Assembly (NCBI RefSeq): GCF_002802965.1
Contig: NZ_NXGA01000001.1
Coordinates: 1,660,922 to 1,724,921, forward strand
Direction of reading: 5' to 3'
Origin: Sporolactobacillus pectinivorans
GTDB lineage: Bacteria > Bacillota > Bacilli > Bacillales > Sporolactobacillaceae
Length of the DNA: 64,000 bases
Shown here: positions 43,531-52,447 of the stretch, piece after piece
How the letters are laid out: every line of letters begins with the position of its first letter
How positions within the stretch are numbered: the first letter of the stretch is position 1
Translations under genes and position numbers: made by a program
The notes under the pieces: model-generated
Database searches by the model: none
The model's input: the letters and a program-made list of their open reading frames with translations, nothing else
What the model was told of the DNA's origin: nothing

Positions 43531-43710
43531 TTAGCAAATGAAAGCAGCGCCAACAATGATTAACAGGATGAATAGAACGACTATCAGCGCGAAGCCATTG
43601 CCAAAACCGCAGCCGCCGACTGGATATGAAGGGTAGCCCCCACAGCCGCAGCCGTCGAAACCACCATAAGCAGGATTTGACGGATAGCCGCCGAAACCAA
43701 AATTGCCCAT
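43531..43710 (-). CDS. YjcZ family sporulation miniprotein
   Basis: 59 residues, ATG after AAAGGAGTGA. The first 40 residues are Gly/Tyr/Pro/Cys-rich ([23 protein letters not shown]) and the C-terminus is one hydrophobic helix, [20 protein letters not shown]. This is the typical YjcZ/YhzC pattern: Gly-rich head plus VLxILLIIVG(A)xF tail. Such proteins are linked to sporulation in Bacilli; the function is unclear. It is strong evidence that the host is a spore former. Confidence 0.85.
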   Translation of the reverse strand: MGNFGFGGYPSNPAYGGFDGCGCGGYPSYPVGGCGFGNGFALIVVLFILLIIVGAAFIC

Positions 43711-43921
43711 TCAGGTCACTCCTTTATCACGAGATATGATATTCTATGACACCTCCGGGCAAATGGCGATGAATAAATGTCCCTGCAGCAAGAGATGTGC
43801 TTTCGCCCAGGTTTATTTTGCCCCATACTAAAGCAAGTTTTTTTGGGGCATGAATAAAGATGCAATGAAGTTACATTACAGTATGAAAAACGGGCTCGTC
43901 CCATAAAAAAGGATGATATTA

Positions 43922-44821
43922 ATGTATCCATATTACCCCCTGTACGGCAAAAAAATGGTGATGAAAGAACAGCTGCTGTCCTTTCCTGCACAGCATCAGA
44001 ATCGGCAGCCGGGTTTTGAATATGAGATGAACCCGCTCCCTATTTCAGAAAATCCGGAATACCGGGGAACCGGGAAACTGTCCGGCAAAATCGCGGTTAT
44101 TTCAGGAGGAGACAGTGGGATTGGCCGTGCTGCAGCTCTTGCTTTTGCTAAGGAAGGAGCAAAGCTTTCGATTATTTACCTTAACGAGGATCAGGATGCA
44201 GAGTGGACGAAACAGCGAATTGAAACACTGGGCGGCGAGTGCCTGCTGATCCGTACAGATTTGAGAAATTCTGATGCGTCAAAACAGGTGATTGAGAAAA
44301 CAGTCGGTCAATTTGGCGGCGTGGATATTATAGTTAATAACTGCGGTGTTCAATATGTGCAGCAAAGTTTGCTCGACATCAGCGATGAACAGCTTCTGAC
44401 CACTTTCCAAACCAATATCTTTTCATTTTTCTACTTAACGAGAGCTGCACTGCCGCACCTTAAACCCGGCAGCTCGATTATCAATACGGCTTCTGTGACC
44501 GCGTATCGCGGCTCGAAAACTTTGATTGACTATTCTGCAACAAAAGGCGCTATCGTTTCTTTTACCCGCGCTCTTTCCCAGAACTTGGTCGAACAGGGGA
44601 TCAGGGTGAACGCTATAGCGCCCGGACCGATTTGGACGCCGCTGATCCCGGCAACTTTTACTGCCGAGAACGTCGAAATTTTTGGTACAGATATGCCAAT
44701 GAAGAGGCCGGGACAGCCTTTTGAATTGGCCCCGGCCTACGTCTATCTGGCATCAGACGATTCGAATTATATGACCGGCCAGGTGCTGCATGTCGGCGGG
44801 GGAGAGATGGTTGAATCCTGA
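43922..44821 (+). CDS. SDR family oxidoreductase (YhdF/YdaD-type)
   Basis: 299 residues. A ~45-residue N-terminal extension (MYPYYPLYGKK.., ENPEYRGTGKLSGK) precedes the SDR core, as in the general-stress SDRs YhdF, YhxC and YdaD. Motifs: SGGDSGIGRA (NAD(P) binding), NNCG, and YSATK as the catalytic pair. The substrate is unknown. The start is the ATG ten bases after AAAGG; an earlier ATG is too close to it. In B. subtilis relatives depend on SigB; no clear SigB promoter was found. Confidence 0.88.
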   Translation: MYPYYPLYGKKMVMKEQLLSFPAQHQNRQPGFEYEMNPLPISENPEYRGTGKLSGKIAVISGGDSGIGRAAALAFAKEGAKLSIIYLNEDQDAEWTKQRIETLGGECLLIRTDLRNSDASKQVIEKTVGQFGGVDIIVNNCGVQYVQQSLLDISDEQLLTTFQTNIFSFFYLTRAALPHLKPGSSIINTASVTAYRGSKTLIDYSATKGAIVSFTRALSQNLVEQGIRVNAIAPGPIWTPLIPATFTAENVEIFGTDMPMKRPGQPFELAPAYVYLASDDSNYMTGQVLHVGGGEMVES

Positions 44822-44964
44822 GCTGAATTTTGTACCGGCCGCTCACGGTTTTGGGTTGCTTTTTTATTTGAATTGAGTGAATGAATTGAGGATGCGAATG
44901 TTGCACCTTTGCAAAGCCGGAAACAGCAAGGCTGTTTGCCGGTAAAATTGTTCAACCATTTTTC

Positions 44965-44997
44965 GGGAGCACACTGAGAGTGATGCTCTTTTTTTAT
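44965..44997 (+). terminator. Terminator behind the SDR gene
   Basis: GAGCA-CAC / GTG-a-TGCTC hairpin with one bulge, then seven T. Confidence 0.65.
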
Positions 44998-45063
44998 AGT
45001 AGCTTGACAAGATTGAAAATTTCCATCACGCTTATTCGAGATGCACAATTTGGAGGATGAAAA

Positions 45064-45699
45064 ATGGGGAAGATGGATGAACAGATCATTGTTGTTGAAA
45101 GGGCCCTTTTGTTTGGAAAAGGAACCGCCGCTGACCTGACTTTTCAGGGGACTGAGAAGTCTGAAACGAGAGTTGCCGGTCTGGAGAAAAGAATGGCGGA
45201 ACATTACAAAATGATGCGGCGCGGCGATGCGGAAGAGAATCCGGCTTATAAACAGCCGATCCCTTATGCTTTACTGCGTAGAGGAGATACTTTTTTTACA
45301 TACAGAAGGCTCGGTGGAGGCGGAGAACAGCGTCTTCATGGAAAATTGTCCATTGGTGTTGGTGGACACATGAATCGAGTTGAGGGTGCGCAGAACTTCA
45401 AACAGGTTTTATCAGACAATTTGCAGCGGGAATTGAATGAAGAATTGGTCATTGAAGGGGCAGGAGCTTTAAAAATCCGCACAATAGGCCTGATCAATGA
45501 TGACGCGACTGAGGTAGGCCGTGTTCATATTGGTGTTCTCGTCGCCATTGATCTACCTGATTCGGCATCCGTTGACGTCCGTGAAAAAGATAAACTGGAA
45601 GGGAAATGGCTCCCGCTATCTGAACTTCAGGATAAAAAGGTATACGAACGAATGGAAAGCTGGTCGATTTTTGCTGTAGATGCGCTGACAAAATTATAA
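45064..45699 (+). CDS. NUDIX-like hydrolase
   Basis: 211 residues; TGGAGG lies 6 bases before the ATG. An N-terminal half of ~90 residues is of unknown fold. The C-terminal half has GKLSIGVGGHMN and, ~25 residues later, LQRELNEELVIEG, a NUDIX box in which the REx2EE core is kept. Such proteins hydrolyse nucleoside diphosphates linked to another moiety, but the substrate is not predictable. It is monocistronic and ends in a strong shared terminator. Confidence 0.78.
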   Translation: MGKMDEQIIVVERALLFGKGTAADLTFQGTEKSETRVAGLEKRMAEHYKMMRRGDAEENPAYKQPIPYALLRRGDTFFTYRRLGGGGEQRLHGKLSIGVGGHMNRVEGAQNFKQVLSDNLQRELNEELVIEGAGALKIRTIGLINDDATEVGRVHIGVLVAIDLPDSASVDVREKDKLEGKWLPLSELQDKKVYERMESWSIFAVDALTKL

Positions 45700-45707
45700 T
45701 ATCAGTC

Positions 45708-45751
45708 ATTCAAAACAGCCGGAAGCAAAGTTGCTTCCGGCTGTTTTGAAT
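45708..45751. terminator. Bidirectional terminator with perfect 21-bp arms
   Basis: The arm 45708-45728 (core CAGCCGGAAGC) is mirrored exactly at 45731-45751, closing a two-base gap, with A-runs and T-runs on both sides. It separates the converging NUDIX and PfkB genes. Confidence 0.9.
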
Positions 45752-45756
45752 TTGGT

Positions 45757-46686
45757 TTATCTGATTTTTTCAACGCGGATCTGAGGCAGCAGTTTAAGAT
45801 AGTCATCCAGAATAACATGGGCCGTTTCAAAGGTCATGGCATTTGCGGCCGAAAGGGCAATGGATCGGCGCAGCATTTCATCAGGCGATAGCTGATCATG
45901 AAGGGAGACGCTCAAAGAGGCCACCATGGTGTCCCCGCAGCCGACCGTACTTATGACGGGGATTTCCGGCGCTTCTCCTCGCCAGACACCGTCTTTGCAG
46001 ATGAGCATAGCTCCGTCTCCCCCGAGAGAAACGAGGATGTAGGGAAGTCCATCCTTGACCGATTTTTGTGCGAAAGTGATGATCTCTTCATTGCTGGCCT
46101 GCTCCATCCCCATTAGTTCAGTCATTTCACGACGATTGGGTTTAATCAGGTCGGGTTTTTCGTCAACCGCCAATTTAAGCCATTTCCCCGATGTATCGAC
46201 GATCACATACTTACAGGACTGTCTTGCTGCCCGGATAAGGCCGCGAAAATAGTCCTCGTTTACGCCATTGGGCACGCTCCCGCAAATGGTCACAGAATCA
46301 CTTTTTTCAGCAAGTACCTGAAATTGCTTCATCAGAGCTTTACATTCACCGTCAGTGACGGAAGGCCCTCTTTCAAGCAGTTCTGTGCGGCTGCCGTTTT
46401 TTTCAAACAGTTGGATATTAGTTCTTGTAGAACCAGTAATTGAAATGAAATGGTTTTCAATTTTTTCATCCTGAAAGCAGCGGACAAAAATACCGGCGAC
46501 ATCGCCACCCAGAAACCCAGTGGCACTGACCTGACAGTCAAGGTCGCGGAGAACTTTGGCAACGTCAATGCCCTTTCCGGCTGCGGATGCTGACAGAAGC
46601 TGCACCCGGTTTGTTTCTCCAATCGTTACAATATCTGTTTGCAACAGCTTGTCGAGTGCAGGATTCATTGTTACGGTTGTTATCAT
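45757..46686 (-). CDS. PfkB family sugar kinase (1-phosphofructokinase/tagatose-6-phosphate kinase type)
   Basis: 309 residues. It begins MITTVTMNPALDKLLQTD, the FruK/LacC opening; the ribokinase-family motifs AAGKGIDVAKVLRDL and STVGCGDTMVASL (catalytic Asp in GCGDT) are present. It would phosphorylate a hexose phosphate with ATP. No PTS or fructose genes are nearby, so it is an orphan; FruK and LacC cannot be told apart here. The ATG follows GGTGAT at 5 bases. Confidence 0.88.
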   Translation of the reverse strand: MITTVTMNPALDKLLQTDIVTIGETNRVQLLSASAAGKGIDVAKVLRDLDCQVSATGFLGGDVAGIFVRCFQDEKIENHFISITGSTRTNIQLFEKNGSRTELLERGPSVTDGECKALMKQFQVLAEKSDSVTICGSVPNGVNEDYFRGLIRAARQSCKYVIVDTSGKWLKLAVDEKPDLIKPNRREMTELMGMEQASNEEIITFAQKSVKDGLPYILVSLGGDGAMLICKDGVWRGEAPEIPVISTVGCGDTMVASLSVSLHDQLSPDEMLRRSIALSAANAMTFETAHVILDDYLKLLPQIRVEKIR

Positions 46687-46735
46687 TCTTATCACCAACC
46701 CTTTACGGTTTATCGGGCAACACAGTCCCGATTTC

Positions 46736-46765
46736 AGTATACAGTCTTTACTATTGCCACTGTAA
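46736..46765 (-). promoter_or_regulatory. Promoter of the PfkB gene
   Basis: On the minus strand TTACAG (46765-46760), 18-base spacer, TATACT (46741-46736), 50 bases before the start. A separate TATACT at 46923-46928 on the plus strand may serve galU. Confidence 0.6.
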
Positions 46766-47027
46766 TGATATTTATCTTGGAAAATGCCGATAAAACAGCA
46801 GGCGCCTGATCAGAACATGCAGGTCATAATATTTGTTATGAAATGGCCTCGGAAAGCAGAGCTTTTTCCAGATTCGTTATGAAAAAAATTTGATCTTGCA
46901 GTTAACCAATGAATAAATAAGGTATACTTAATATCTGGAGAAAAATTTTAAAAAGTACTACCCGGAAGAGGATTTCTAAAGGTTATATCCATCGGAAAGA
47001 TGCTCGATTATGTGAGGAGTGACAAGG

Positions 47028-47912
47028 ATGCAGAAAGTACGGAAAGCGATTATACCGGCTGCCGGGCTGGGCACAAGATTCCTGCCGGCAACTAAGGCAA
47101 TGCCAAAAGAGATGCTGCCGATTGTTGACAAGCCGACCATACAATATATTGTTGAAGAGGCAGTCAGTTCCGGCATTGAAGACATCATCATTGTTACAGG
47201 CAAGGGCAAGCGGGCAATCGAGGATCACTTTGATAACGCTTTCGAGTTGGAAGAAAATCTTAGGAGCAAACAAAAATATAATTTACTTGATAAAGTTCGC
47301 CAGTCGTCCAAAGTCGACATATATTATATTCGTCAGAAGGAGCCACGTGGCCTTGGACATGCCGTCTGGTGTGCAAGAAAATTTATTGGAGACGAGCCGT
47401 TCGCCGTGCTGCTGGGGGACGATATTATCCAGAATGATCCACCATGTCTCAAGCAAATGATGAATCAGTTTGAAAAAGTCCAGTCAAGCATTGTCGCTGT
47501 TAAAGAGGTTCCCGAAGATCGGACAAACAGGTACGGAATCATTGATCCGTCGAGCCAGAAGGGCAGGCTTTACGATATCCGCAGTTTTGTCGAAAAGCCC
47601 CCTGTAGGGAAAGCGCCTTCCAATATCGCGATCATCGGGCGCTATATCCTCACACCTGCCATCTTTGATTTTCTGGGTCAGAAACAGATTGGATCGGGAG
47701 GAGAAATTCAGTTGACCGATGCTATCTCTCGGGTCAATGAACAAGAGAAAGTATACGGTTATGCCTATCAGGGAAAACGTTACGATGTCGGAGAGACGCT
47801 GGGCTTTATTGAATCCAACATTGAAATGGCACTGACCCGCGAAGACCTCAGGGAGGATATGCTTCACTATCTTGAAAACCTTCAAAAGCGCATTACATCT
47901 AAAAAATTTTGA
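47028..47912 (+). CDS. galU: UTP-glucose-1-phosphate uridylyltransferase
   Basis: 294 residues from the ATG eight bases after GAGGAG. It has the nucleotidyltransferase opening [31 protein letters not shown] and [14 protein letters not shown] and KRYDVG downstream. It makes UDP-glucose for wall and membrane glycosylation. It leads a three-gene plus-strand cluster with the glycosyltransferase and GtrA genes, 49 bases from the next. Confidence 0.95.
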   Translation: MQKVRKAIIPAAGLGTRFLPATKAMPKEMLPIVDKPTIQYIVEEAVSSGIEDIIIVTGKGKRAIEDHFDNAFELEENLRSKQKYNLLDKVRQSSKVDIYYIRQKEPRGLGHAVWCARKFIGDEPFAVLLGDDIIQNDPPCLKQMMNQFEKVQSSIVAVKEVPEDRTNRYGIIDPSSQKGRLYDIRSFVEKPPVGKAPSNIAIIGRYILTPAIFDFLGQKQIGSGGEIQLTDAISRVNEQEKVYGYAYQGKRYDVGETLGFIESNIEMALTREDLREDMLHYLENLQKRITSKKF

Positions 47913-47961
47913 CAGATCATGTAGATTCTGAACAACTTGAAACGACCGGGATGATGACAGA

Positions 47962-48963
47962 ATGGCGATAAACGGGCAATTTACAAAATTAAGCATTGTT
48001 GTTCCCTGCTATAATGAAGAAGCTGTACTCGATGAAACCGTCAAAGAACTGACGGAAATTATGGATCACATGATCCAGAACGGCAAAGTAAGCACGCAAA
48101 GTATTATTCTTCTTGTTGATGACGGAAGCGCCGATAAAACATGGACAATCATTGAAAAGATGACGCGGATAAATTCTTATGTCCAGGGCTTGAAGCTTAG
48201 TAGAAATTTCGGCCATCAGAGTGCGCTTATTGCAGGACTTGAAACGACCGGAAAATTCTCTGATTGCGTGATCTCAATAGATGCCGATCTTCAGGATGAT
48301 GTCCATGCAATCTATGAACTCGTGGATAAATATCATGAAGGTTATGATATTGTATACGGAGTCCGTGACAAGCGCGATACTGATACATTCTTTAAGAGAA
48401 ATACGGCACTCGCTTTTTACGGGATAATGAAGAGAATGGGAGTAAATCTGGTACCCAATCACGCAGATTATCGTTTGATGAGCAAGCAGGCACTGGATGA
48501 GCTGATGAAGTATCAGGAAGAGAACATCTTTTTGCGGGGAATCGTTCCCTTGCTAGGATTTAAAAGCGCAAAAGTCTATTATAATCGAAAAGAACGCTTT
48601 GCAGGCGTTTCAAAGTATCCGTTAAAAAAAATGCTGTCTTTTGCCCTTGACGGAATTACATCATTCAGCGTCGTGCCCATTAAGCTAGTGACAAGCCTTG
48701 GTTTTATTCTTGTATTAATTGGCATAGCCATCGGCGCTTATGTACTGATCGTCTGGTTCCTCAATCACACGATCAGCGGCTGGACCTCGCTGATTCTGTC
48801 TATTTGGCTCATCGGCGGTATGCAGCTGATTGCAATTGGAGTGATCGGCGAATATATCGGGAAAATATTCAAGGAAACGAAAGGACGCCCGAGATATACC
48901 ATTGAGTGGAATACAATGAGTTGCGATAAAAACACAGCGGGGGATTATTTAAAAGATGAGTGA
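47962..48963 (+). CDS. Polyprenyl-phosphate glycosyltransferase (GT2, GtrB/CsbB-like)
   Basis: 333 residues. GT2 domain: KLSIVVPCYNEEAVLDETV, LVDDGSADKTW, LSRNFGHQSALIAGL, SIDADLQDD (metal-binding DxD). Two C-terminal helices (about 235-260 and 268-295) anchor it in the membrane. Proteins of this type transfer a sugar, mostly glucose, from UDP onto undecaprenyl phosphate. The neighbours galU and gtrA fit exactly that role. Its end overlaps gtrA by eight bases. The ribosome site is weak. Confidence 0.92.
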   Translation: MAINGQFTKLSIVVPCYNEEAVLDETVKELTEIMDHMIQNGKVSTQSIILLVDDGSADKTWTIIEKMTRINSYVQGLKLSRNFGHQSALIAGLETTGKFSDCVISIDADLQDDVHAIYELVDKYHEGYDIVYGVRDKRDTDTFFKRNTALAFYGIMKRMGVNLVPNHADYRLMSKQALDELMKYQEENIFLRGIVPLLGFKSAKVYYNRKERFAGVSKYPLKKMLSFALDGITSFSVVPIKLVTSLGFILVLIGIAIGAYVLIVWFLNHTISGWTSLILSIWLIGGMQLIAIGVIGEYIGKIFKETKGRPRYTIEWNTMSCDKNTAGDYLKDE

Positions 48964-49381
48964 ACAGTCTCATGCTTTACAAAAGAGAAAAGCTGACGCT
49001 GCAAAAAGACAAACTAAAATAATCAGGCAAGGGATCGTCTTTGGCTTCGTCGGCGTCCTGAATACAGGTGTTGATTTTCTGACTTTTATTTTGTTGACGC
49101 ATTTTTTGTCAGTCTATTATCTGTTAGCCCAGACATTGTCCTATGGAGCGGGAATGCTGAACAGTTATTTGTGGAATTCTAAAGTGACCTTTTCGACTTC
49201 GAAAAGATCAAAGACGCGTTTTCTTAAATTCGTTGTCCTCAATGTCAGTGTCCTGGCCATGACACTTGTTGTGATGCATTTTTTACAATTCCTCCCTCTC
49301 TATGTGAATAAGCTGATCAGTACATTGATCGGGCTGGTTTTTAATTTTATACTGAGCAAGCTGTGGGTATTCAGAGTATAA
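48956..49381 (+). CDS. GtrA-like flippase
   Basis: 141 residues with four helices and a basic N-terminus; FGFVGVLNTGVDFLTFILLTHF, YGAGMLNSYLWNSKVTF and the last helix ISTLIGLVFNFILSKLWVF are the GtrA/DPMS signature. It probably flips undecaprenyl-phosphate-glucose to the outer face for a GT-C enzyme such as that at 59214 or 52440. Overlaps the GT2 gene. Confidence 0.9.
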   Translation: MSEQSHALQKRKADAAKRQTKIIRQGIVFGFVGVLNTGVDFLTFILLTHFLSVYYLLAQTLSYGAGMLNSYLWNSKVTFSTSKRSKTRFLKFVVLNVSVLAMTLVVMHFLQFLPLYVNKLISTLIGLVFNFILSKLWVFRV

Positions 49382-49411
49382 TCTGCTTTGCTCATGCTTT
49401 AAGTAATGAAT

Positions 49412-49438
49412 AAGACTGCATTTTGCAGTCTTTTTTTA
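49412..49438 (+). terminator. Terminator of galU-GT2-gtrA
   Basis: Perfect 9-bp stem AAGACTGCA / TGCAGTCTT with a TTT loop, then further T. Confidence 0.9.
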
Positions 49439-49605
49439 ATATAAAATTATCCATTTTCTTAATCTTTCCGATCAAGCCTTCTGATTTTGTCCAGTTTATC
49501 TTGGGTTTTGTCCGGTTTCCAGTTACTTTTTTCTCATTTCTCAGCGCAATTTCACAATTGACGTTCTGAGCTAGCAGGATAATCAGTATATGTATATAAA
49601 ATTAA

Positions 49606-49651
49606 AGGAAACAGCAGGCCTCTTTCTGTACCCAGGGACTTGCCGTTTCCT
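49606..49651 (-). terminator. Terminator of the minus-strand envelope operon
   Basis: AGGAAAC-gGC / GC-tGTTTCCT hairpin with a long loop, just beyond the DUF6270 gene stop; followed on the minus strand by TTTAATTTT. Confidence 0.65.
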
Positions 49652-49654
49652 GTA

Positions 49655-51706
49655 TCATTTGTTTTCCCTTTGATCCTGCTCCAAAATGACCTGGTCGAGT
49701 TTCTGAATGAGCTTTTTATAATAAGCCGGTTCGTAATGATTTGTCGACTGACCATAGGGATGGTTATATTGTCCGATATACCCGTATTGATTCAAATCAA
49801 TTGTATGAATATGGGGCAGACGCTTTAACAAGTAGGATTCCATGCACTGGAAGAACATGTTGCTTCTTTTAACTAAATCCAGCTGATCGGTGAAGTAATG
49901 GACCTGATGGTTTTTATCGTAATAGCGGTTGGTCATTCGGGCTTTTTGCAGGATAATCCGTTCCTGCGGGAAAAACTGAACAATTTTCTCGGAAAAACGA
50001 TCCGCCGCCGCCCGCCAGTATTTGAGAAACGTCTCCTCCTCATCATGGGAAATAAAATGCACCTTTCCTTGCAGAGACTGTAAAAAAGTGCGATTTCTCA
50101 GATAGAAACTGCCTGTAATCAGGTGCTGATCATCAAAGACAACAAGATCACGGACGGCATCCGGGTAAAGATCCAGAAGAAAATAGTCAGCATTCGCTTC
50201 TGAAAGTTCGGTGAAAAATAGTTTTTCAAAGTCACAGGCTATATACGCTTTTTCAATTGGCTTTCTATCTTTAAATAAAGTCTCAGGAAAGTGGACGGGC
50301 CCGCTCATCAGGCTGGCAATACTGGAATGAAACTGAGTGTACACGATATTATACTTTGATTTGTAGCCGGGATTGAAATAAGGATTCGAACCGAATGCGC
50401 CCCGCGTATAGCATGTCCCGAGAATCGCCAGCCTGACAGGAGCCTTTCGGAAAAGATTGGCACCAATATGATTCACGATCATGATTTTGAGCGACTCGTG
50501 GTGTGTACCCTTTACAACTGCGTCAAGCTCATCGGATAATGCCATGCAGGATGTTTCAATCGGCTGTTCATTGCCAATAAATAACGGCATCCAAGTTAAC
50601 GCATTTGTTTTTGAATCTTGAATCTGAATCATCACTCTGAACTGAATGCCCTTGTCCACTTTATAAAGATTTTTCAAGCGGCTAACGGGAAAAGCAAGAC
50701 TGAAGGATGACAAATGATAGTCGATTGTTCCTTCCAGTGAAAACCCCCGAAAACGATCTGCCCATATTTCCTCATCAGGCTCAATCCTTGCGCCAACGAT
50801 TTTCCGATCAGCGTTGTTCGCACATGAAAGGATGAGTCGCCCCCCATGATCAAAGGCGCATGTTTTAAGATTCAGGAATTCGGGAATTCGCTTCACCCAA
50901 AGCCCGGCGCAATTTTTCTTATTGGTATACAATTTTGCCTGATAAAAAGTATTTGCCGATAGAACAGAGTAATCATCTTTCACAGCTGCTTTATCCATCA
51001 GTGGAAGGTAAAGCGAATCTCCATCCGATGAATTTTCAAGCTTAATGAAAAGATCCCACACTTCTTCATGGCGGATGTTGGCATCCGGGAAAATCGATTG
51101 CTTGTCAAGGCGGACAGTCCAGCTATGATCAGCGTTTAAGGCAATCGGAAAATTGGTTTCAGAGCTATAAAGGATCGAATTTTTATTGTCCCTTTTTCTA
51201 ACTGACAGGGAAGCGGACGGAGTCCAATGGCTGTCTGTGCCAGTTAGATTCCCGCTGAGATTATAAATGTCGTCATTTTTCAACAACTGACGCAAAATCG
51301 CCGCCACAGTATTATTTTTTTTAACAGAAATGGACAGTGTATGCCTTGTATTTCCGTAGAAGGTGATCATCAGCAACCCAGTCGGAAGCGAGTGGCTTTC
51401 GAAGGCTTTAGTTCCCGACTGAATGTCAATCGGTTCTTTGTTATTGCCACTCATTAATAAGTAGCAGTCCCAAAGATCGAGGCTGTTCTGAAGCTTGGAA
51501 AGAAGTGACAAATCAATCTCTGCTGTGAAGCTGTCCCGTTTCACATTGCAGGGGATTTTAATGTCGCGAGGGATGAACAGGTCGTTCCCCTTAATCCGTT
51601 CTTCAAGCAGCAAAAATGCTTCACCTGTTTGCGGTTCACATTGTCCTTTAAGGATCACTTTGTTTTTGCCAAGAGTGTCTTTTATTTTCATGAGTATAGT
51701 ATTCAA
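49655..51706 (-). CDS. DUF6270 domain protein with N-terminal beta-rich modules
   Basis: 683 residues. Residues ~1-420 form repeated beta-strand modules in the style of the middle domain of the TagF/GT2 fusion at 55424. The C-terminal part starts at about residue 428 with VRLAILGTCYTRGAF, followed by YTQFHSSIASLMS, a pattern I associate with DUF6270, an SGNH-hydrolase-like family of polysaccharide loci; a late His (YNHPYG..TNHYEP) may complete the site. The first codon is TTG eight bases after GGGG; ATG five codons later is possible. It lies 60 bases behind the second EamA gene, probably the last gene of that operon. It may modify (acetylate or trim) the envelope polymer. Confidence 0.65.
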   Translation of the reverse strand: MNTILMKIKDTLGKNKVILKGQCEPQTGEAFLLLEERIKGNDLFIPRDIKIPCNVKRDSFTAEIDLSLLSKLQNSLDLWDCYLLMSGNNKEPIDIQSGTKAFESHSLPTGLLMITFYGNTRHTLSISVKKNNTVAAILRQLLKNDDIYNLSGNLTGTDSHWTPSASLSVRKRDNKNSILYSSETNFPIALNADHSWTVRLDKQSIFPDANIRHEEVWDLFIKLENSSDGDSLYLPLMDKAAVKDDYSVLSANTFYQAKLYTNKKNCAGLWVKRIPEFLNLKTCAFDHGGRLILSCANNADRKIVGARIEPDEEIWADRFRGFSLEGTIDYHLSSFSLAFPVSRLKNLYKVDKGIQFRVMIQIQDSKTNALTWMPLFIGNEQPIETSCMALSDELDAVVKGTHHESLKIMIVNHIGANLFRKAPVRLAILGTCYTRGAFGSNPYFNPGYKSKYNIVYTQFHSSIASLMSGPVHFPETLFKDRKPIEKAYIACDFEKLFFTELSEANADYFLLDLYPDAVRDLVVFDDQHLITGSFYLRNRTFLQSLQGKVHFISHDEEETFLKYWRAAADRFSEKIVQFFPQERIILQKARMTNRYYDKNHQVHYFTDQLDLVKRSNMFFQCMESYLLKRLPHIHTIDLNQYGYIGQYNHPYGQSTNHYEPAYYKKLIQKLDQVILEQDQRENK

Positions 51707-51765
51707 TAATCTATCCCCATTTTTACATGTCGTCTCGAATTTATTGTACTCAACATGTTATTTTT

Positions 51766-52110
51766 TTAATTCAACTTGATCACCAGCAGGCACGCACCCA
51801 GTAAAATCAGCAGAACACCTGAAATTTTTCTTCGATTGATTTTTTCCCTGAGAAAAAAATACGAGAAAACAAGTGTCCAGATATACGTGATAGCAGTCAA
51901 CGGATAGACAATGGTGTAAGGAAGCATCTTCAGAAGCCAGATATTGAGCAGTGCCCCGGAAACATAGAAAATGCCGCCAATGCCCAGGTTTACAAGAAAA
52001 TACATAGAAAGCCCGATGCCCTTCATGGTGCAGCGTTTAAAAAAATATCCGCCCAGGGACCCGAACATGGTCATGATAATCAGGAGGGCTGCTTCAATCA
52101 TCGTCTCCAC
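51766..52110 (-). CDS. EamA/SMR-type small membrane protein 1 (ArnE/F-like)
   Basis: 114 residues with four helices. The end PYTIVYPLTAITYIWTLVFSYFFLREKINRRKISGVLLILLGACLLV matches a half-length EamA/SMR protein. It starts inside the preceding EamA gene (17-base overlap), so both are made together and probably form a heterodimer. In the Arn pathway such pairs (ArnE-ArnF) flip undecaprenyl-phosphate-sugar. Confidence 0.82.
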   Translation of the reverse strand: METMIEAALLIIMTMFGSLGGYFFKRCTMKGIGLSMYFLVNLGIGGIFYVSGALLNIWLLKMLPYTIVYPLTAITYIWTLVFSYFFLREKINRRKISGVLLILLGACLLVIKLN

Positions 52111-52447
52111 CCCCGATCAGTGATGCACCGATGATGATAATCAGAATTCCTAAAATCTGCAAAGAAGTAAGTGTCTCTCCAAGGAACATACTGCCAAGAA
52201 AGATTGAAAAAATATAACCAAAACTAAGCAAGGGATGGAGAACTGACAAATCACCAAATTTAAAAGCAGCAATCATCAGGACGGCCCCGCAAAAATACAG
52301 CAAAAAGCCAATAATAAAATAAATATCCGGGACACTTCGTGATAGCTTCCACAGCATCTGTCCGGTGGCTGTGGAGAGGGCTGCAATAATAATCAATGCG
52401 ATCCCTAAGCGGTTCTTGGCTACGGAGCGCATCATCAAGTTAAACAT
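52094..52447 (-). CDS. EamA/SMR-type small membrane protein 2 (ArnE/F-like)
   Basis: 117 residues from the ATG behind GGAAAG; a GTG three codons earlier overlaps the ribosome site. Four helices, with LHPLLSFGYIFSIFLGSMFLGETLTSLQILGILIIIIGASL as the SMR/EamA signature and an acidic tail GGDDD. Its start overlaps the end of the GT-C gene. It is likely the dimer partner of the next gene. Confidence 0.82.
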   Translation of the reverse strand: MFNLMMRSVAKNRLGIALIIIAALSTATGQMLWKLSRSVPDIYFIIGFLLYFCGAVLMIAAFKFGDLSVLHPLLSFGYIFSIFLGSMFLGETLTSLQILGILIIIIGASLIGGGDDD

